Positions 20,000 through 28,385 of a DNA stretch of 64,000 nucleotides are shown here, in pieces. Under the pieces are notes generated by a model. It had not been told where the DNA came from and ran no database searches. It was given only the letters and a program-made list of their open reading frames with translations. The position numbers and the translations under genes are program-made. The DNA is from Bradyrhizobium sp. CCBAU 53338 (GTDB lineage: Bacteria > Pseudomonadota > Alphaproteobacteria > Rhizobiales > Xanthobacteraceae): the NCBI RefSeq assembly GCF_015291665.1, contig NZ_CP030048.1:1736001-1800000 (forward strand), read 5' to 3'. The first letter of the stretch is position 1. Each line of letters begins with the position of its first letter.

Positions 20000-20818
20000 A
20001 TGACAACGCCCATGGCGGTGGCGCTGGAGGATGCCAAGGTTGCGTTCCGGCTGGGGGACGGGAGGGTCTACACGGCGGTGGAGAAGGCCCATCTGACGGT
20101 CGCGCAGGGCGAGTTTGTCGCCATCGTAGGGCCGACCGGCTGCGGAAAATCAACCTTGCTCAACGTCGCCGCCGGGCTGCTCAAGCCTGCCTCCGGTGGC
20201 GTCAAGATCTTCGACCGGCCGCTTGCGGGGTTGAATCGGGATGCCGGCTATTTGTTCCAGGCCGACGCCTTGTTCCCATGGAAGACCGCGCTCGACAATG
20301 TCGCGATCGGGCTCGAGATCAAGGGCGCATCGCGCGCCGAGGCGTTGCCGCAGGCGCAGAAATGGTTGACTTCCGTCGGCCTCGGCGCCTTTGCGGGCCG
20401 TTATCCGCATATGCTCTCCGGCGGCCAGCGCAAGCGCGTGGCGCTGGCGCAGGTCCTGATCCGCGATCCCAAGATACTGCTGATGGACGAGCCGTTCGGG
20501 CCGCTCGATGCGCAGACGCGCCAGGTGATGGGCAATCTGCTGCTCGATCTCTGGAACGCAGACCGCAAGGCGGTGCTGTTCGTGACCCATGATCTGGAAG
20601 AGGCGATCGCGCTCGCCGACCGCGTCGTGATCATGTCGGCCGGACCGTCCTCGCGCATCATCGGCGACTGGCGCGTGAGCTTGCCTCGCCCGCGCGACAT
20701 CTTCGAGGTGCGGCTGGACAAGGATTTCCATGCGCTGCATCGCGAGATCTGGAGCGTGCTCAAGGACGAGGTGATGAAGGGCTACGCGCAATCCACTCAC
20801 GCGGCGGAGGTGGTCTGA
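20000..20818 (+). CDS. NitT/TauT-family ABC transporter ATP-binding protein
   Basis: The 272-residue ATPase is of the nitrate/sulfonate/taurine import type (SsuB/TauB/NrtD-like). It shows Walker A GPTGCGKSTL, signature LSGGQRKRVALAQVL, Walker B ILLMDEPFGPLDAQTR and the switch histidine in FVTHDLEEAI. ATG 20000 follows GGAGGAAACAC; a longer frame upstream is not needed. The stop overlaps the permease start (TGATG). The substrate cannot be read from the ATPase. Confidence 0.92.
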   Translation: MTTPMAVALEDAKVAFRLGDGRVYTAVEKAHLTVAQGEFVAIVGPTGCGKSTLLNVAAGLLKPASGGVKIFDRPLAGLNRDAGYLFQADALFPWKTALDNVAIGLEIKGASRAEALPQAQKWLTSVGLGAFAGRYPHMLSGGQRKRVALAQVLIRDPKILLMDEPFGPLDAQTRQVMGNLLLDLWNADRKAVLFVTHDLEEAIALADRVVIMSAGPSSRIIGDWRVSLPRPRDIFEVRLDKDFHALHREIWSVLKDEVMKGYAQSTHAAEVV

Positions 20819-21603
20819 TGTCCCGTGTCACGTTGCTTGCGCTGCAAGCCCTGGTCGCGATCGTCTGCATCGCGCTGTGGCAGTTCTTTTCGAGTGTTCC
20901 TGTCTTTGGAAAAGTCCTGCTGCCGCCGTTCTTCTTCTCCAATCCGGTCGATGTGTTCAGCCAGATCGTAAAGTGGTTCGCGAGCGGTGTGATCTGGAAG
21001 CACCTGACGATCACGCTATGGGAATCCGTCCTCGCCTTCGTGATCGGTTCGGTTGGCGGTGTGCTGATCGGCTTCTGGTTCGCGCGACAGCCGCTGGTCG
21101 CAGCGGTGTTCGACCCCTACGTGAAGATGGCCAACGCATTGCCGCGCGTCGTGCTGGCGCCGATCTTCGCGCTATGGCTGGGGCTCGGCATCTGGTCCAA
21201 GGTCGCGCTCGGCGTGACGCTGGTGTTCTTCATCGTGTTCTTCAACGTCTATCAGGGCGTCAAGGAGGTCAGCCGCACCGTGCTCGACAATGGCCGCATG
21301 CTCGGGATGAGCGAGCGGCAATTGATGCGACACGTCTATTGGCCCTCGGCGCTGTCGTGGATGTTCTCCTCGCTGCACACCTCGGTCGGCTTTGCCGTGG
21401 TTGGCGCGGTCGTCGGCGAATATCTGGGGTCGGCCGCAGGTCTTGGCTATCTCATTCAGCAGGCCGAAGGCGTGTTCGACGTTGGCGGCGTGTTCGCCGG
21501 CATGTTCGTGCTGTCGGCCTTCGTCATCCTGATCGATTTTGGCGTCACGCTGGTGGAGCGGCGCCTGCTGGTGTGGCGACCGACCGTGGACGGGCACGGC
21601 TAA
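20818..21603 (+). CDS. NitT/TauT-family ABC transporter permease
   Basis: The 261-residue membrane protein has about six helices. The EAA-type loop region (LDNGRMLGMSERQLMRHVYWPSALS) couples it to the ATPase. It resembles SsuC/TauC permeases. It begins on the last base of the ATPase stop codon. A 225-base gap, holding a tiny candidate open frame, separates it from the binding-protein gene, which otherwise completes the importer. Confidence 0.92.
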   Translation: MSRVTLLALQALVAIVCIALWQFFSSVPVFGKVLLPPFFFSNPVDVFSQIVKWFASGVIWKHLTITLWESVLAFVIGSVGGVLIGFWFARQPLVAAVFDPYVKMANALPRVVLAPIFALWLGLGIWSKVALGVTLVFFIVFFNVYQGVKEVSRTVLDNGRMLGMSERQLMRHVYWPSALSWMFSSLHTSVGFAVVGAVVGEYLGSAAGLGYLIQQAEGVFDVGGVFAGMFVLSAFVILIDFGVTLVERRLLVWRPTVDGHG

Positions 21604-21691
21604 CGCAAAAGAGCCCGCGCACCGGTGGGAGCCCTGCATCGCATCCGGCGCCGAAGGCGGCGCTGACCGACACCCGGCGACAAGGAGGTTC

Positions 21692-21769
21692 ATGATGATG
21701 CTCCCCATCGGGAATGGTCTTGTACGCGCCTATCGTTGCGCCGAAAGACCAATGGCTGGTGCCACTTAG
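21692..21769 (+). other. Candidate tiny ORF with strong ribosome binding site
   Basis: Three tandem ATG codons follow AAGGAGG at 21682-21688 and open a 25-codon frame that ends at TAG 21767-21769. It lies in the gap between the permease and binding-protein genes. It may be a leader ORF or a by-product of a chance ribosome binding site. I recognise no family. Confidence 0.3.
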
Positions 21770-21828
21770 CGGTGCTTCTCAAGCCGGTCCCGCTGCTCTA
21801 TGGTGCCGCAGCCGAACGGAGGAAACCA

Positions 21829-22854
21829 ATGAAGAACACGATTGCCAGGCTCGCCGGCGCGCTGCTGGCGCTGACGCTCACGACGGGTCTTGCCGCAGCG
21901 CAAAGCAAGGTCACCATGGCGGTCGGCGGCGGCTCCTGCCTGTGCTATTTGCCGACCGTGCTGGCCAAGCAACTCGGCGAGTACGAGAAGGCCGGCCTCA
22001 ATGTCGACCTGGTCGACCTCAAGGGCGGCTCCGACGCGCTTAAGGCCGTGCTCGGCGGCAGCGCCGACGTGGTCTCAGGCTATTTCGACCATTGCGTCAA
22101 CCTGGCGGCCAAGAAGCAGGAGCTTCAGGCCTTCGTGGTCTATGACCGCTATCCCGGCCTCGTGCTGGTGGTCGCCCCCTCGCATACGGGCGACATCAAG
22201 TCGATCAAGGACCTCGCCGGCAAGAAGGTCGGCGTCAGCGCGCCCGGCTCCTCCACCGATTTCTTCCTGAAATATCTACTGAAGAAGAACGGGCTCGATC
22301 CCGCCGGCACCGCCGTGATCGGCGTCGGCCTCGGGGCTACGGCTGTGGCGGCCATGGAGCAGGGACAGATCGACGCCGCGGTGATGCTCGATCCCTCCGT
22401 CACCGTGCTCCAGGGCAGCCATAAGGACCTGCGAATCCTCAGCGACACCCGCACCCAAAAGGACACGCTCGAGACCTTCGGCGGCGAATATCCCGGCGGC
22501 GCACTCTACTCGACCGTGGCCTGGATCAACGGCCACGAGAAGGAGACGCAGGCGCTTACCAACGCGATGCTGGCCACGATCGCCTGGATCCATTCGCATT
22601 CTCCCGAGGAGATCATGGCGAAGATGCCGGAGGAGATGGTCGGCAAGAACAAGGACCTCTATCTCGCCGCGCTCAAGAACACGATCCCGATGTTCTCCGA
22701 GACCGGCAAGATGGACCCGAAGGGCGCGGACGCCGTGCTCGCCGTGTTCAGCCTCGGCTCGCCCGAGGTTGCGAACGCCAAGGTCGATGTCAGCAAGACC
22801 TTTACCAACAAGTTCGTCGACCAGGCCAAGAAGACCACGGGGAGCTCCAAATAG
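21829..22854 (+). CDS. NitT/TauT-family ABC transporter substrate-binding protein
   Basis: The 341-residue periplasmic protein has a signal peptide ending near TTGLAAAQSK. The NMT1/SsuA-like fold follows, with segments LPTVLAKQLGEYEKAGLNVDLVDLKGGSDA and VVSGYFDHCVN. The start ATG 21829 has GGAGGAAACC upstream. It completes the importer with the ATPase and permease just before it. Two cysteines close to the mature N-terminus (GGSCLCYLP) are unusual for this class and may form a disulfide or contact ligand. The ligand is unknown; sulfonates, pyrimidine precursors and aromatic acids are all precedented for the family. Confidence 0.9.
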   Translation: MKNTIARLAGALLALTLTTGLAAAQSKVTMAVGGGSCLCYLPTVLAKQLGEYEKAGLNVDLVDLKGGSDALKAVLGGSADVVSGYFDHCVNLAAKKQELQAFVVYDRYPGLVLVVAPSHTGDIKSIKDLAGKKVGVSAPGSSTDFFLKYLLKKNGLDPAGTAVIGVGLGATAVAAMEQGQIDAAVMLDPSVTVLQGSHKDLRILSDTRTQKDTLETFGGEYPGGALYSTVAWINGHEKETQALTNAMLATIAWIHSHSPEEIMAKMPEEMVGKNKDLYLAALKNTIPMFSETGKMDPKGADAVLAVFSLGSPEVANAKVDVSKTFTNKFVDQAKKTTGSSK

Positions 22855-22883
22855 CCGACGCGATGGCCTGGTAATCACGCGTC

Positions 22884-23588
22884 ATGACCGCATCGACCAT
22901 TCATCGCGTCACGACGCTTGATCTTGCCGTGCGTCCCGTCGTCTGGCCGTTCGCCGAGGAGCGGCGCTCCGAGATCGCCGCGCATTTCGCCGAGCAGCAG
23001 CGCACCCGGCCGAAACTCTGGAACGGCCGGGTCCTGCTCGGGCGCGATGCTGTCTTCACTGGGGGGCATCTCGCGGCGACCTATTTCGAGACGGATTTCG
23101 CCAGCTTCCTGGCCTGGCGGGACTGGGGCTTTCCCGATCCGGCCGTGTTCAACGGGTTCGGCATGGGGGCGCTGCGCACCTCCGATGGCGCCTTCGTGAT
23201 GGGCGAGATGGCGCATCACACCGCCAACGCGGGACGAATCTACTTCGCGTCGGGTACGCCCGACCTCGACGATGTCAGGGACGGCGCGCTCGACATTCCC
23301 GGCAGCGTCGTCCGCGAGCTCGAGGAGGAGACCGGCCTGTCCCCTGCCGACTACTCGGCGGAGGCGGACTGGCACTGCGTCGTCACCGGCACCTCACTTG
23401 CCATGATCCAGATCCTCAACCTGGATATGCCGGGTGAGGCAGCTCGCGCGCGGATCGAAGCCAATCTGGCGCGCCAGGAGGAGCCGGAGCTTTCGGCCAT
23501 CCACCTCGTTCGCGGGATGGACGATCTCACGCCGACCATGCCGCGATTTGTCACGGCCTTCGTCGCGCAGCAGTTCGCCTCGCGCTGA
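22884..23588 (+). CDS. Nudix-hydrolase-like protein
   Basis: The 234-residue protein has a Nudix-box-like helix GSVVRELEEETGLSPADY. The REL-EEETGL core is present, while the conserved Gly and Glu expected further upstream in the consensus are not in the usual positions. The box is therefore incomplete at its 5' side. The N-terminal ~100 residues are a family-specific extension. A pyrophosphohydrolase role on nucleoside diphosphate derivatives is possible but unproven. It lies between two ABC importers and shares no obvious operon with either. Confidence 0.65.
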   Translation: MTASTIHRVTTLDLAVRPVVWPFAEERRSEIAAHFAEQQRTRPKLWNGRVLLGRDAVFTGGHLAATYFETDFASFLAWRDWGFPDPAVFNGFGMGALRTSDGAFVMGEMAHHTANAGRIYFASGTPDLDDVRDGALDIPGSVVRELEEETGLSPADYSAEADWHCVVTGTSLAMIQILNLDMPGEAARARIEANLARQEEPELSAIHLVRGMDDLTPTMPRFVTAFVAQQFASR

Positions 23589-23679
23589 CGCACGAGGCTT
23601 GACATCGCGCGGCCGAGCCCATGTGATGGGCGAAAAGCAAAACAAAAGACGCAATGCACAATCGTCCAGGGAGGTTTAG

Positions 23680-24990
23680 ATGCGCCTGCGCATGGCTGCC
23701 CGCTTGGTACGTGGGCTGTTGATCGCGATTGCCGCGATGGGGCTGACCGTTTCGGTCCAAGCTCAAGACAAGAAGATCAAGATCGGCGTGATATTCGACC
23801 TGACCGGCCCGCTCGCGGGCGGCGGCTCCGAGCTCGAATATCTCGGCACCAAGATCATCCTCGACCATTTCAGCAAGACCGGCGTCGAAGGCTACAAGGT
23901 CGAGGCCGTCTATGCCGACGCGCAGAGCAAGCCCGATATCGCCATCAACGAATCCGTCCGCCTGCTCGAGCAGGAGAAGGTCGATCTGGTGCTTGGCTTC
24001 TTCTCCTCGGCGCAATGCGTGCCGGTCGCCGCCCGCGTCGAGCAGCTCAAGAAATTCATGTGGATGACGACCTGCATCTCGTCCGCCGTCTTCGCCGACA
24101 AGAACTACAAATACGTCTTCCGCCCGCAGGCGAGCGGTGATCAGTTCGGCGCGATGACGATGGATTTCATCGCGCAGAATTCGAAGGAGAAACTGGGCAA
24201 GGAGCCGAAGGATCTCCGCGTCGCCATCATCCACGAGGACGGCGCCTACGGCGTCGACGTCGCCAAGGGCAACGAGGCCGGCGCGAAGAAGGCCGGCTTC
24301 AACATCGTGCTGAAGGAGGGTTATTCGGCCACCGCGCCGGATCTTTCGGCGCTGGTGACCAAGCTGAAGCGCGCGAAGCCCGATGTCATTTTCCACACCG
24401 GTTACAACCCCGATATCACGCTGTTGCTGCGGCAGGCGCGCGAGCAGGGCCTGAAGTTCGCGGCACTCGTCGGTCACGGCGCCGGCTACGGCGTCTACGA
24501 GAAGCTCAAGGAGGGGATGGGCGCCGACGCGAACTACATCTTCAATACCGATCCGATATCGATCTGGCTCGCCAACCAGAAGACCATGAACCCGAAGCTT
24601 GCACCCGTCATCAAGATGGTCGGCGAGGAGTTCGACAAGATCAAGCCGGGCGTCGCCATCCGCTCGGCCCATGTCGGCATCGGCGCGTCCAACACCTACG
24701 TCTTCATGGATGACGTGTTGCCGCGTGCGATCAAGAAGTATGGCGGGGTCGATCCCGAAGCGCTGCGCAAGGCGGCGCTCGACACCGACATTCCCGAGGG
24801 TGGCACGATGCTCGGCTTCGGCGTCAAGTTCTACGGTGAGGGCACGCCGATGGCCGGCCAGAACGAGCGGTCATTCCCGGTCGTGATCCAGTACATCGAC
24901 GACAAATCCTCGGTGGTATGGCCCAAGAGCCAGGCGCAACGCGAAGCCGTGCTCCCGCTGCCCAAGGGCACCACCTACAGCAACCAGTAG
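23680..24990 (+). CDS. Liv-type ABC transporter substrate-binding protein
   Basis: This 436-residue periplasmic binding protein has a signal peptide (GLTVSVQAQDKK). The Peripla_BP_6 fold starts IKIGVIFDLTGPLAGGG. ATG 23680 follows GGGAGG. It heads a Liv-type importer; the ATPase gene follows after 15 bases. It is closely similar to the orphan protein at 50812-52122; both share LVTKLKRA and GYNPDITLLLRQARE. Length exceeds LivK by about 60 residues, a feature of the amide/urea/aromatic subgroups. The ligand is not established. Confidence 0.92.
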   Translation: MRLRMAARLVRGLLIAIAAMGLTVSVQAQDKKIKIGVIFDLTGPLAGGGSELEYLGTKIILDHFSKTGVEGYKVEAVYADAQSKPDIAINESVRLLEQEKVDLVLGFFSSAQCVPVAARVEQLKKFMWMTTCISSAVFADKNYKYVFRPQASGDQFGAMTMDFIAQNSKEKLGKEPKDLRVAIIHEDGAYGVDVAKGNEAGAKKAGFNIVLKEGYSATAPDLSALVTKLKRAKPDVIFHTGYNPDITLLLRQAREQGLKFAALVGHGAGYGVYEKLKEGMGADANYIFNTDPISIWLANQKTMNPKLAPVIKMVGEEFDKIKPGVAIRSAHVGIGASNTYVFMDDVLPRAIKKYGGVDPEALRKAALDTDIPEGGTMLGFGVKFYGEGTPMAGQNERSFPVVIQYIDDKSSVVWPKSQAQREAVLPLPKGTTYSNQ

Positions 24991-25005
24991 CAGCGGAGCC
25001 GGGCG

Positions 25006-25773
25006 GTGCTGGAGGTCAGCGGGCTGTTGAAGCGGTTTGGCGGCTTCACCGCCGTGAACAACGTGTCGTTCAAGGTCGATCAGGGCGAGATCCTCGGCCT
25101 GATCGGCCCCAACGGCTCGGGCAAGAGCACGATCTTCAACATGCTCTCGGGCACGCTGGCGCCGAGCTCCGGCTCGATCCTGTTCGATGGCTCGGAGATC
25201 GCGGGCCTGGCGCCGCACCGGATCATCAACCGCGGCGTCGGCCGCACCTTCCAGATCCCGCGGCCGTTCCGGCGGCTCTCCATTTTCGAGAACGTCGCGC
25301 TCGCCGGATTCTACGGCCAGGGCCGCCACAGCCGCGTCAAGGCCGAGGAGGCGGCGGAGCGCTCACTCGCGATGGTGGGCCTGCCGACGGATCGCCACGC
25401 CGGCGTCGACGGCCTGGGCGCGGCCGGCTTGAAAAAGCTCGAGCTTGCGAAGGCCCTCGCCACCGCGCCGAAGCTGCTTCTCGCCGACGAGAGCCTCGGC
25501 GGCCTCGACGAGGCCGAGATGGACCAGGCGGCCGACATGCTGCGCAATATCCGCGACGAGCTCGGCATCACCATCATCTGGGTCGAGCACATCATGGGCG
25601 TCTTGATGCGCGTCGTCGACCGCGTCATGGTGCTCGATCACGGCGAGAAGATCTCCGAAGGCCTGCCCAGCGCGGTCGCGGGCGATCCGCGCGTCATCGA
25701 GGTCTATCTCGGCACCGATGCCGAGACCACGCAGGCGGCGGCCGCCGAAGCGCGCCGCCGCGCGGGAGGGTAG
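25006..25773 (+). CDS. Branched-chain amino acid-type ABC transporter ATPase (LivG-like)
   Basis: The 255-residue ATPase has Walker A GPNGSGKSTI. The LivG-type insertion RTFQIPRPFRRLSIFENV follows. The usual LSGG signature is replaced by DGLGAAGLKKLELAKAL. Walker B has ADESLGGLDEAE, where the expected DEP is DES. The start is GTG 25006. The altered signature and Walker B may mean weak or asymmetric ATP hydrolysis, with the LivF-like partner carrying the active site. It lies in a five-gene importer operon. Confidence 0.88.
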   Translation: MLEVSGLLKRFGGFTAVNNVSFKVDQGEILGLIGPNGSGKSTIFNMLSGTLAPSSGSILFDGSEIAGLAPHRIINRGVGRTFQIPRPFRRLSIFENVALAGFYGQGRHSRVKAEEAAERSLAMVGLPTDRHAGVDGLGAAGLKKLELAKALATAPKLLLADESLGGLDEAEMDQAADMLRNIRDELGITIIWVEHIMGVLMRVVDRVMVLDHGEKISEGLPSAVAGDPRVIEVYLGTDAETTQAAAAEARRRAGG

Positions 25774-25776
25774 CCG

Positions 25777-26481
25777 ATGCTGGAGCTGCGATCCGTCGAC
25801 GCCGGCTATGGAACCTTCCAGGTGCTGTTCGACGTCAATCTCGACGTCAATGCGGGTGAGGCCGTCGGGGTCATCGGGCCGAACGGCGCCGGCAAGACCA
25901 CGTTGATGCGCGTCGTCTCCGGCCTGATCCGCCCTTCGCGCGGGTCGATCGCGATGGAGGGCATCGACGTTCTGGCGACTCCGCCGCACAAGATCGTCAG
26001 CCTCGGGATCGCGCATGTGCCGGAGAACCGGCGGCTGTTTCCGCAGCTGTCTGTCGACGACAATCTGAAGATGGGCGCCTTCATGAAGGAAGCGCGCGGT
26101 CGCTATGCCGAGCGGCTCGAGGTCGTGTTCGACCTGTTCCCGCGCCTGAAGGAGCGCCGCCATCAGATGGCCGGCACGATGTCCGGCGGCGAGCAACAGA
26201 TGTGCGCGATCGGCCGCGCGCTGATGTCGAACCCAAAGCTCCTGCTGCTCGACGAGCCCTCGGCGGGACTGGCGCCGGTCGTGGTGCAGCAGGTGTTCGA
26301 GCTGGTGAAGCGAATACGTGCCAGCGGGCTGACGGTGCTGATCGTCGAGCAGAACGTGCAACAGGTGCTGAAGGTGGTCGATCGTGCCTATCTGATCGAG
26401 GCCGGCACGATCCGCGCGTCGGGCACCGCGGCCGAGATGCTGGCGAGCGACACGGTCAAGGAAGCGTATCTCGGGGTGTGA
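25777..26481 (+). CDS. Branched-chain amino acid-type ABC transporter ATPase (LivF-like)
   Basis: The 234-residue ATPase is canonical. It has Walker [11 protein letters not shown], signature MSGGEQQMCAIGRAL and Walker B LLLDEPSAGLAP, with the LivF-type PENRRLFPQLSV segment. It starts 3 bases after the LivG-like gene. It probably forms a heterodimer with that subunit, whose signature motif is degenerate. Confidence 0.93.
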   Translation: MLELRSVDAGYGTFQVLFDVNLDVNAGEAVGVIGPNGAGKTTLMRVVSGLIRPSRGSIAMEGIDVLATPPHKIVSLGIAHVPENRRLFPQLSVDDNLKMGAFMKEARGRYAERLEVVFDLFPRLKERRHQMAGTMSGGEQQMCAIGRALMSNPKLLLLDEPSAGLAPVVVQQVFELVKRIRASGLTVLIVEQNVQQVLKVVDRAYLIEAGTIRASGTAAEMLASDTVKEAYLGV

Positions 26482-26487
26482 GCGGCC

Positions 26488-27369
26488 ATGCAGGCGTTCC
26501 TGGATATTTTCGACATCTACCTGCTGGAGGCCGTCATCAACGGCATTCTGCTCGGCGGCGTGCTGGCGCTGCTCGCGCTCGGGCTCAACCTGATCTTCGG
26601 CGTCATCGACGTGACCTGGATCTGCTACGCCGAGCTGGTGATGATCGGCATGTATGCCATGTATTTCATGGTCCAGTATTACGGCATCAGCTATTTCATC
26701 GCGGCACCGCTGACCATCCTGCTGGTCGCGATCCTCGGCGCCCTGCTGCATTATCTCGTGATCGCGCCGCTGCTCACCGCGCCGCCGATCAACCAGTTGC
26801 TCGCGACCGGCGGCGTGCTGTTCGTGCTGCAGAGCTTTGCCACCGTCGCCTTCGGCATCGACTTCCGCAATCTCGGCATCCGCCTGCCGGTACTCGCCTT
26901 CGGCGACATGAATTTCAGCTACGCACGACTTCTGTCGTTCCTGGCGGCGCTGGTCGGCATGGTTGCGGTCTATCTGTTCATGACGCGCACCTTCACCGGC
27001 ACCGCGATCCGCGCCATCTCGCAGGACCGCCAGATCATGGCGCTGATGGGCGTCGACACCAAACGCATCTATCTCATCACGTCGGCCATCGGCGGCGGGC
27101 TCGCCGGGCTCGCCGCATGCCTGCTGGTGCTGCAATATGACGTGCATCCCTTCGTCGGCCTTTCCTTCGGGCCGATCACGTTCCTGATCTGCGTGCTCGG
27201 GGGCCTCGGCAATTTCATCGGCGGCTTCATCGCCGCCTTCGTGTTCGCCGAGATCATCTCGCTCGGCGGCCTGTTCTCCGATCTGGAATGGGGCTACGTG
27301 CTCGCTTTCGCGTTCTTCATCGTCATGATGTTCATCCGGCCCGCGGGCCTGCTCGCGAGGCGCCGATGA
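26488..27369 (+). CDS. Branched-chain amino acid-type ABC transporter permease (LivH-like)
   Basis: The 293-residue membrane protein has about eight hydrophobic segments. It opens with the LivH pattern EAVINGILLGGVLALLALGLNLIFGVI. The cytoplasmic coupling loop is AIRAISQDRQIMALMGVDTKRIY. It sits 6 bases after the LivF-like gene, and its stop overlaps the LivM-like start (ATGA). Confidence 0.93.
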   Translation: MQAFLDIFDIYLLEAVINGILLGGVLALLALGLNLIFGVIDVTWICYAELVMIGMYAMYFMVQYYGISYFIAAPLTILLVAILGALLHYLVIAPLLTAPPINQLLATGGVLFVLQSFATVAFGIDFRNLGIRLPVLAFGDMNFSYARLLSFLAALVGMVAVYLFMTRTFTGTAIRAISQDRQIMALMGVDTKRIYLITSAIGGGLAGLAACLLVLQYDVHPFVGLSFGPITFLICVLGGLGNFIGGFIAAFVFAEIISLGGLFSDLEWGYVLAFAFFIVMMFIRPAGLLARRR

Positions 27370-28385
27370 CGGGGCAAGGCAGGCTTGCGGCTTGGGGGAT
27401 CGGTCTGGCGGCGCTGGTCGCGCTGCCCTTCGTTTATCGCGATCCCTACCATCTGCACATTCTGGTGCTGATCCTGATCTGGTCGTTCGCCTATACGTCG
27501 TGGTCGATGATGGGGCGGTTCGGCCTGGTCTCGCTCGGCCATGGCGGTTTCATGGGCATCGGTGCCTATGTCACCGCGTTGCTCTGGAACCATCTCGGCC
27601 TCTCGCCCTGGATCGGCATCCCCATCGGCATGGTAGCCGCCGGCGCGCTGGCGCTGATCGTCGGTTATCCCTGTTTCCGCTTCCGCATCACCGGGCATTA
27701 TTTCGTGCTGGTGACGCTGGCGCTGTCGGGCATCGTGCTCCAGGTCATCACGGCGACGCGCGACTATACCGGCGGCTCGCTCGGCTATACGCCGAACCGC
27801 GCGGCCGGCAACAAGCTGCTGGCGCTGCAGTTCGACGACAAGACCACGTGGTACCTGATCGCGCTTGCGGTCTGGCTCGGCGGCATCGTCGTCTGGCACC
27901 TGGTCGATCGCAGCATGAGCCGCTACGCGCTCGAGGCGATCTCGGAGGACGAGGATGCCGCGGCCGCGGCCGGCGTCGACGTCACCGCGGAGAAGCTCAA
28001 GATCACGCTGATCAGCGCCCTCATGACGGCGCTGGCCGGCGCGATCTATTGCCAGTACCAGATGTTCATCACGCCCGATACGGTCAGCGGAATCGCAGTG
28101 TCGCTTCAGATGGTGTTTGCGGCCATCGTCGGCGGCCTGTTCGTCTCGCTGGGTCCGACCGTCGGTGCCGTCATCACCATCCTGCTTGCGGAAACCTTGC
28201 GCATCGGCTTCGGCACCAAGGCGGTCGGCTGGGACAATCTCGTCTACGGCGTGCTGCTGGTGCTTTTCATCATATTCCTTCCCAAGGGCATCCTTGGTAG
28301 CGTACTCGACCGATTGAAGTCGCAACGCAAGGTGCCCCGCGCTCATGAACAAAAAGCCGTCCAAATCGCTCGCCCAGGAACTTGA
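27366..28385 (+). CDS. Branched-chain amino acid-type ABC transporter permease (LivM-like)
   Basis: The 339-residue membrane protein completes the importer. Typical LivM features are the WSMMGRFGLVSLGHGGFMGI stretch and the coupling loop EAISEDEDAAAAAGVDV. ATG 27366 is selected because it overlaps the LivH-like stop by 4 bases; an open frame upstream only reads through the previous gene. The 3' end overlaps the PPK2 gene by 41 bases in a different frame, so the C-terminal tail and the kinase N-terminus share DNA. Confidence 0.92.
   Translation: MTGQGRLAAWGIGLAALVALPFVYRDPYHLHILVLILIWSFAYTSWSMMGRFGLVSLGHGGFMGIGAYVTALLWNHLGLSPWIGIPIGMVAAGALALIVGYPCFRFRITGHYFVLVTLALSGIVLQVITATRDYTGGSLGYTPNRAAGNKLLALQFDDKTTWYLIALAVWLGGIVVWHLVDRSMSRYALEAISEDEDAAAAAGVDVTAEKLKITLISALMTALAGAIYCQYQMFITPDTVSGIAVSLQMVFAAIVGGLFVSLGPTVGAVITILLAETLRIGFGTKAVGWDNLVYGVLLVLFIIFLPKGILGSVLDRLKSQRKVPRAHEQKAVQIARPGT

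Noticed and set aside
25363..27147. 594-codon minus-strand open frame across three Liv-type genes
   Set aside because: It spans gene borders and is antisense to three well-supported genes.
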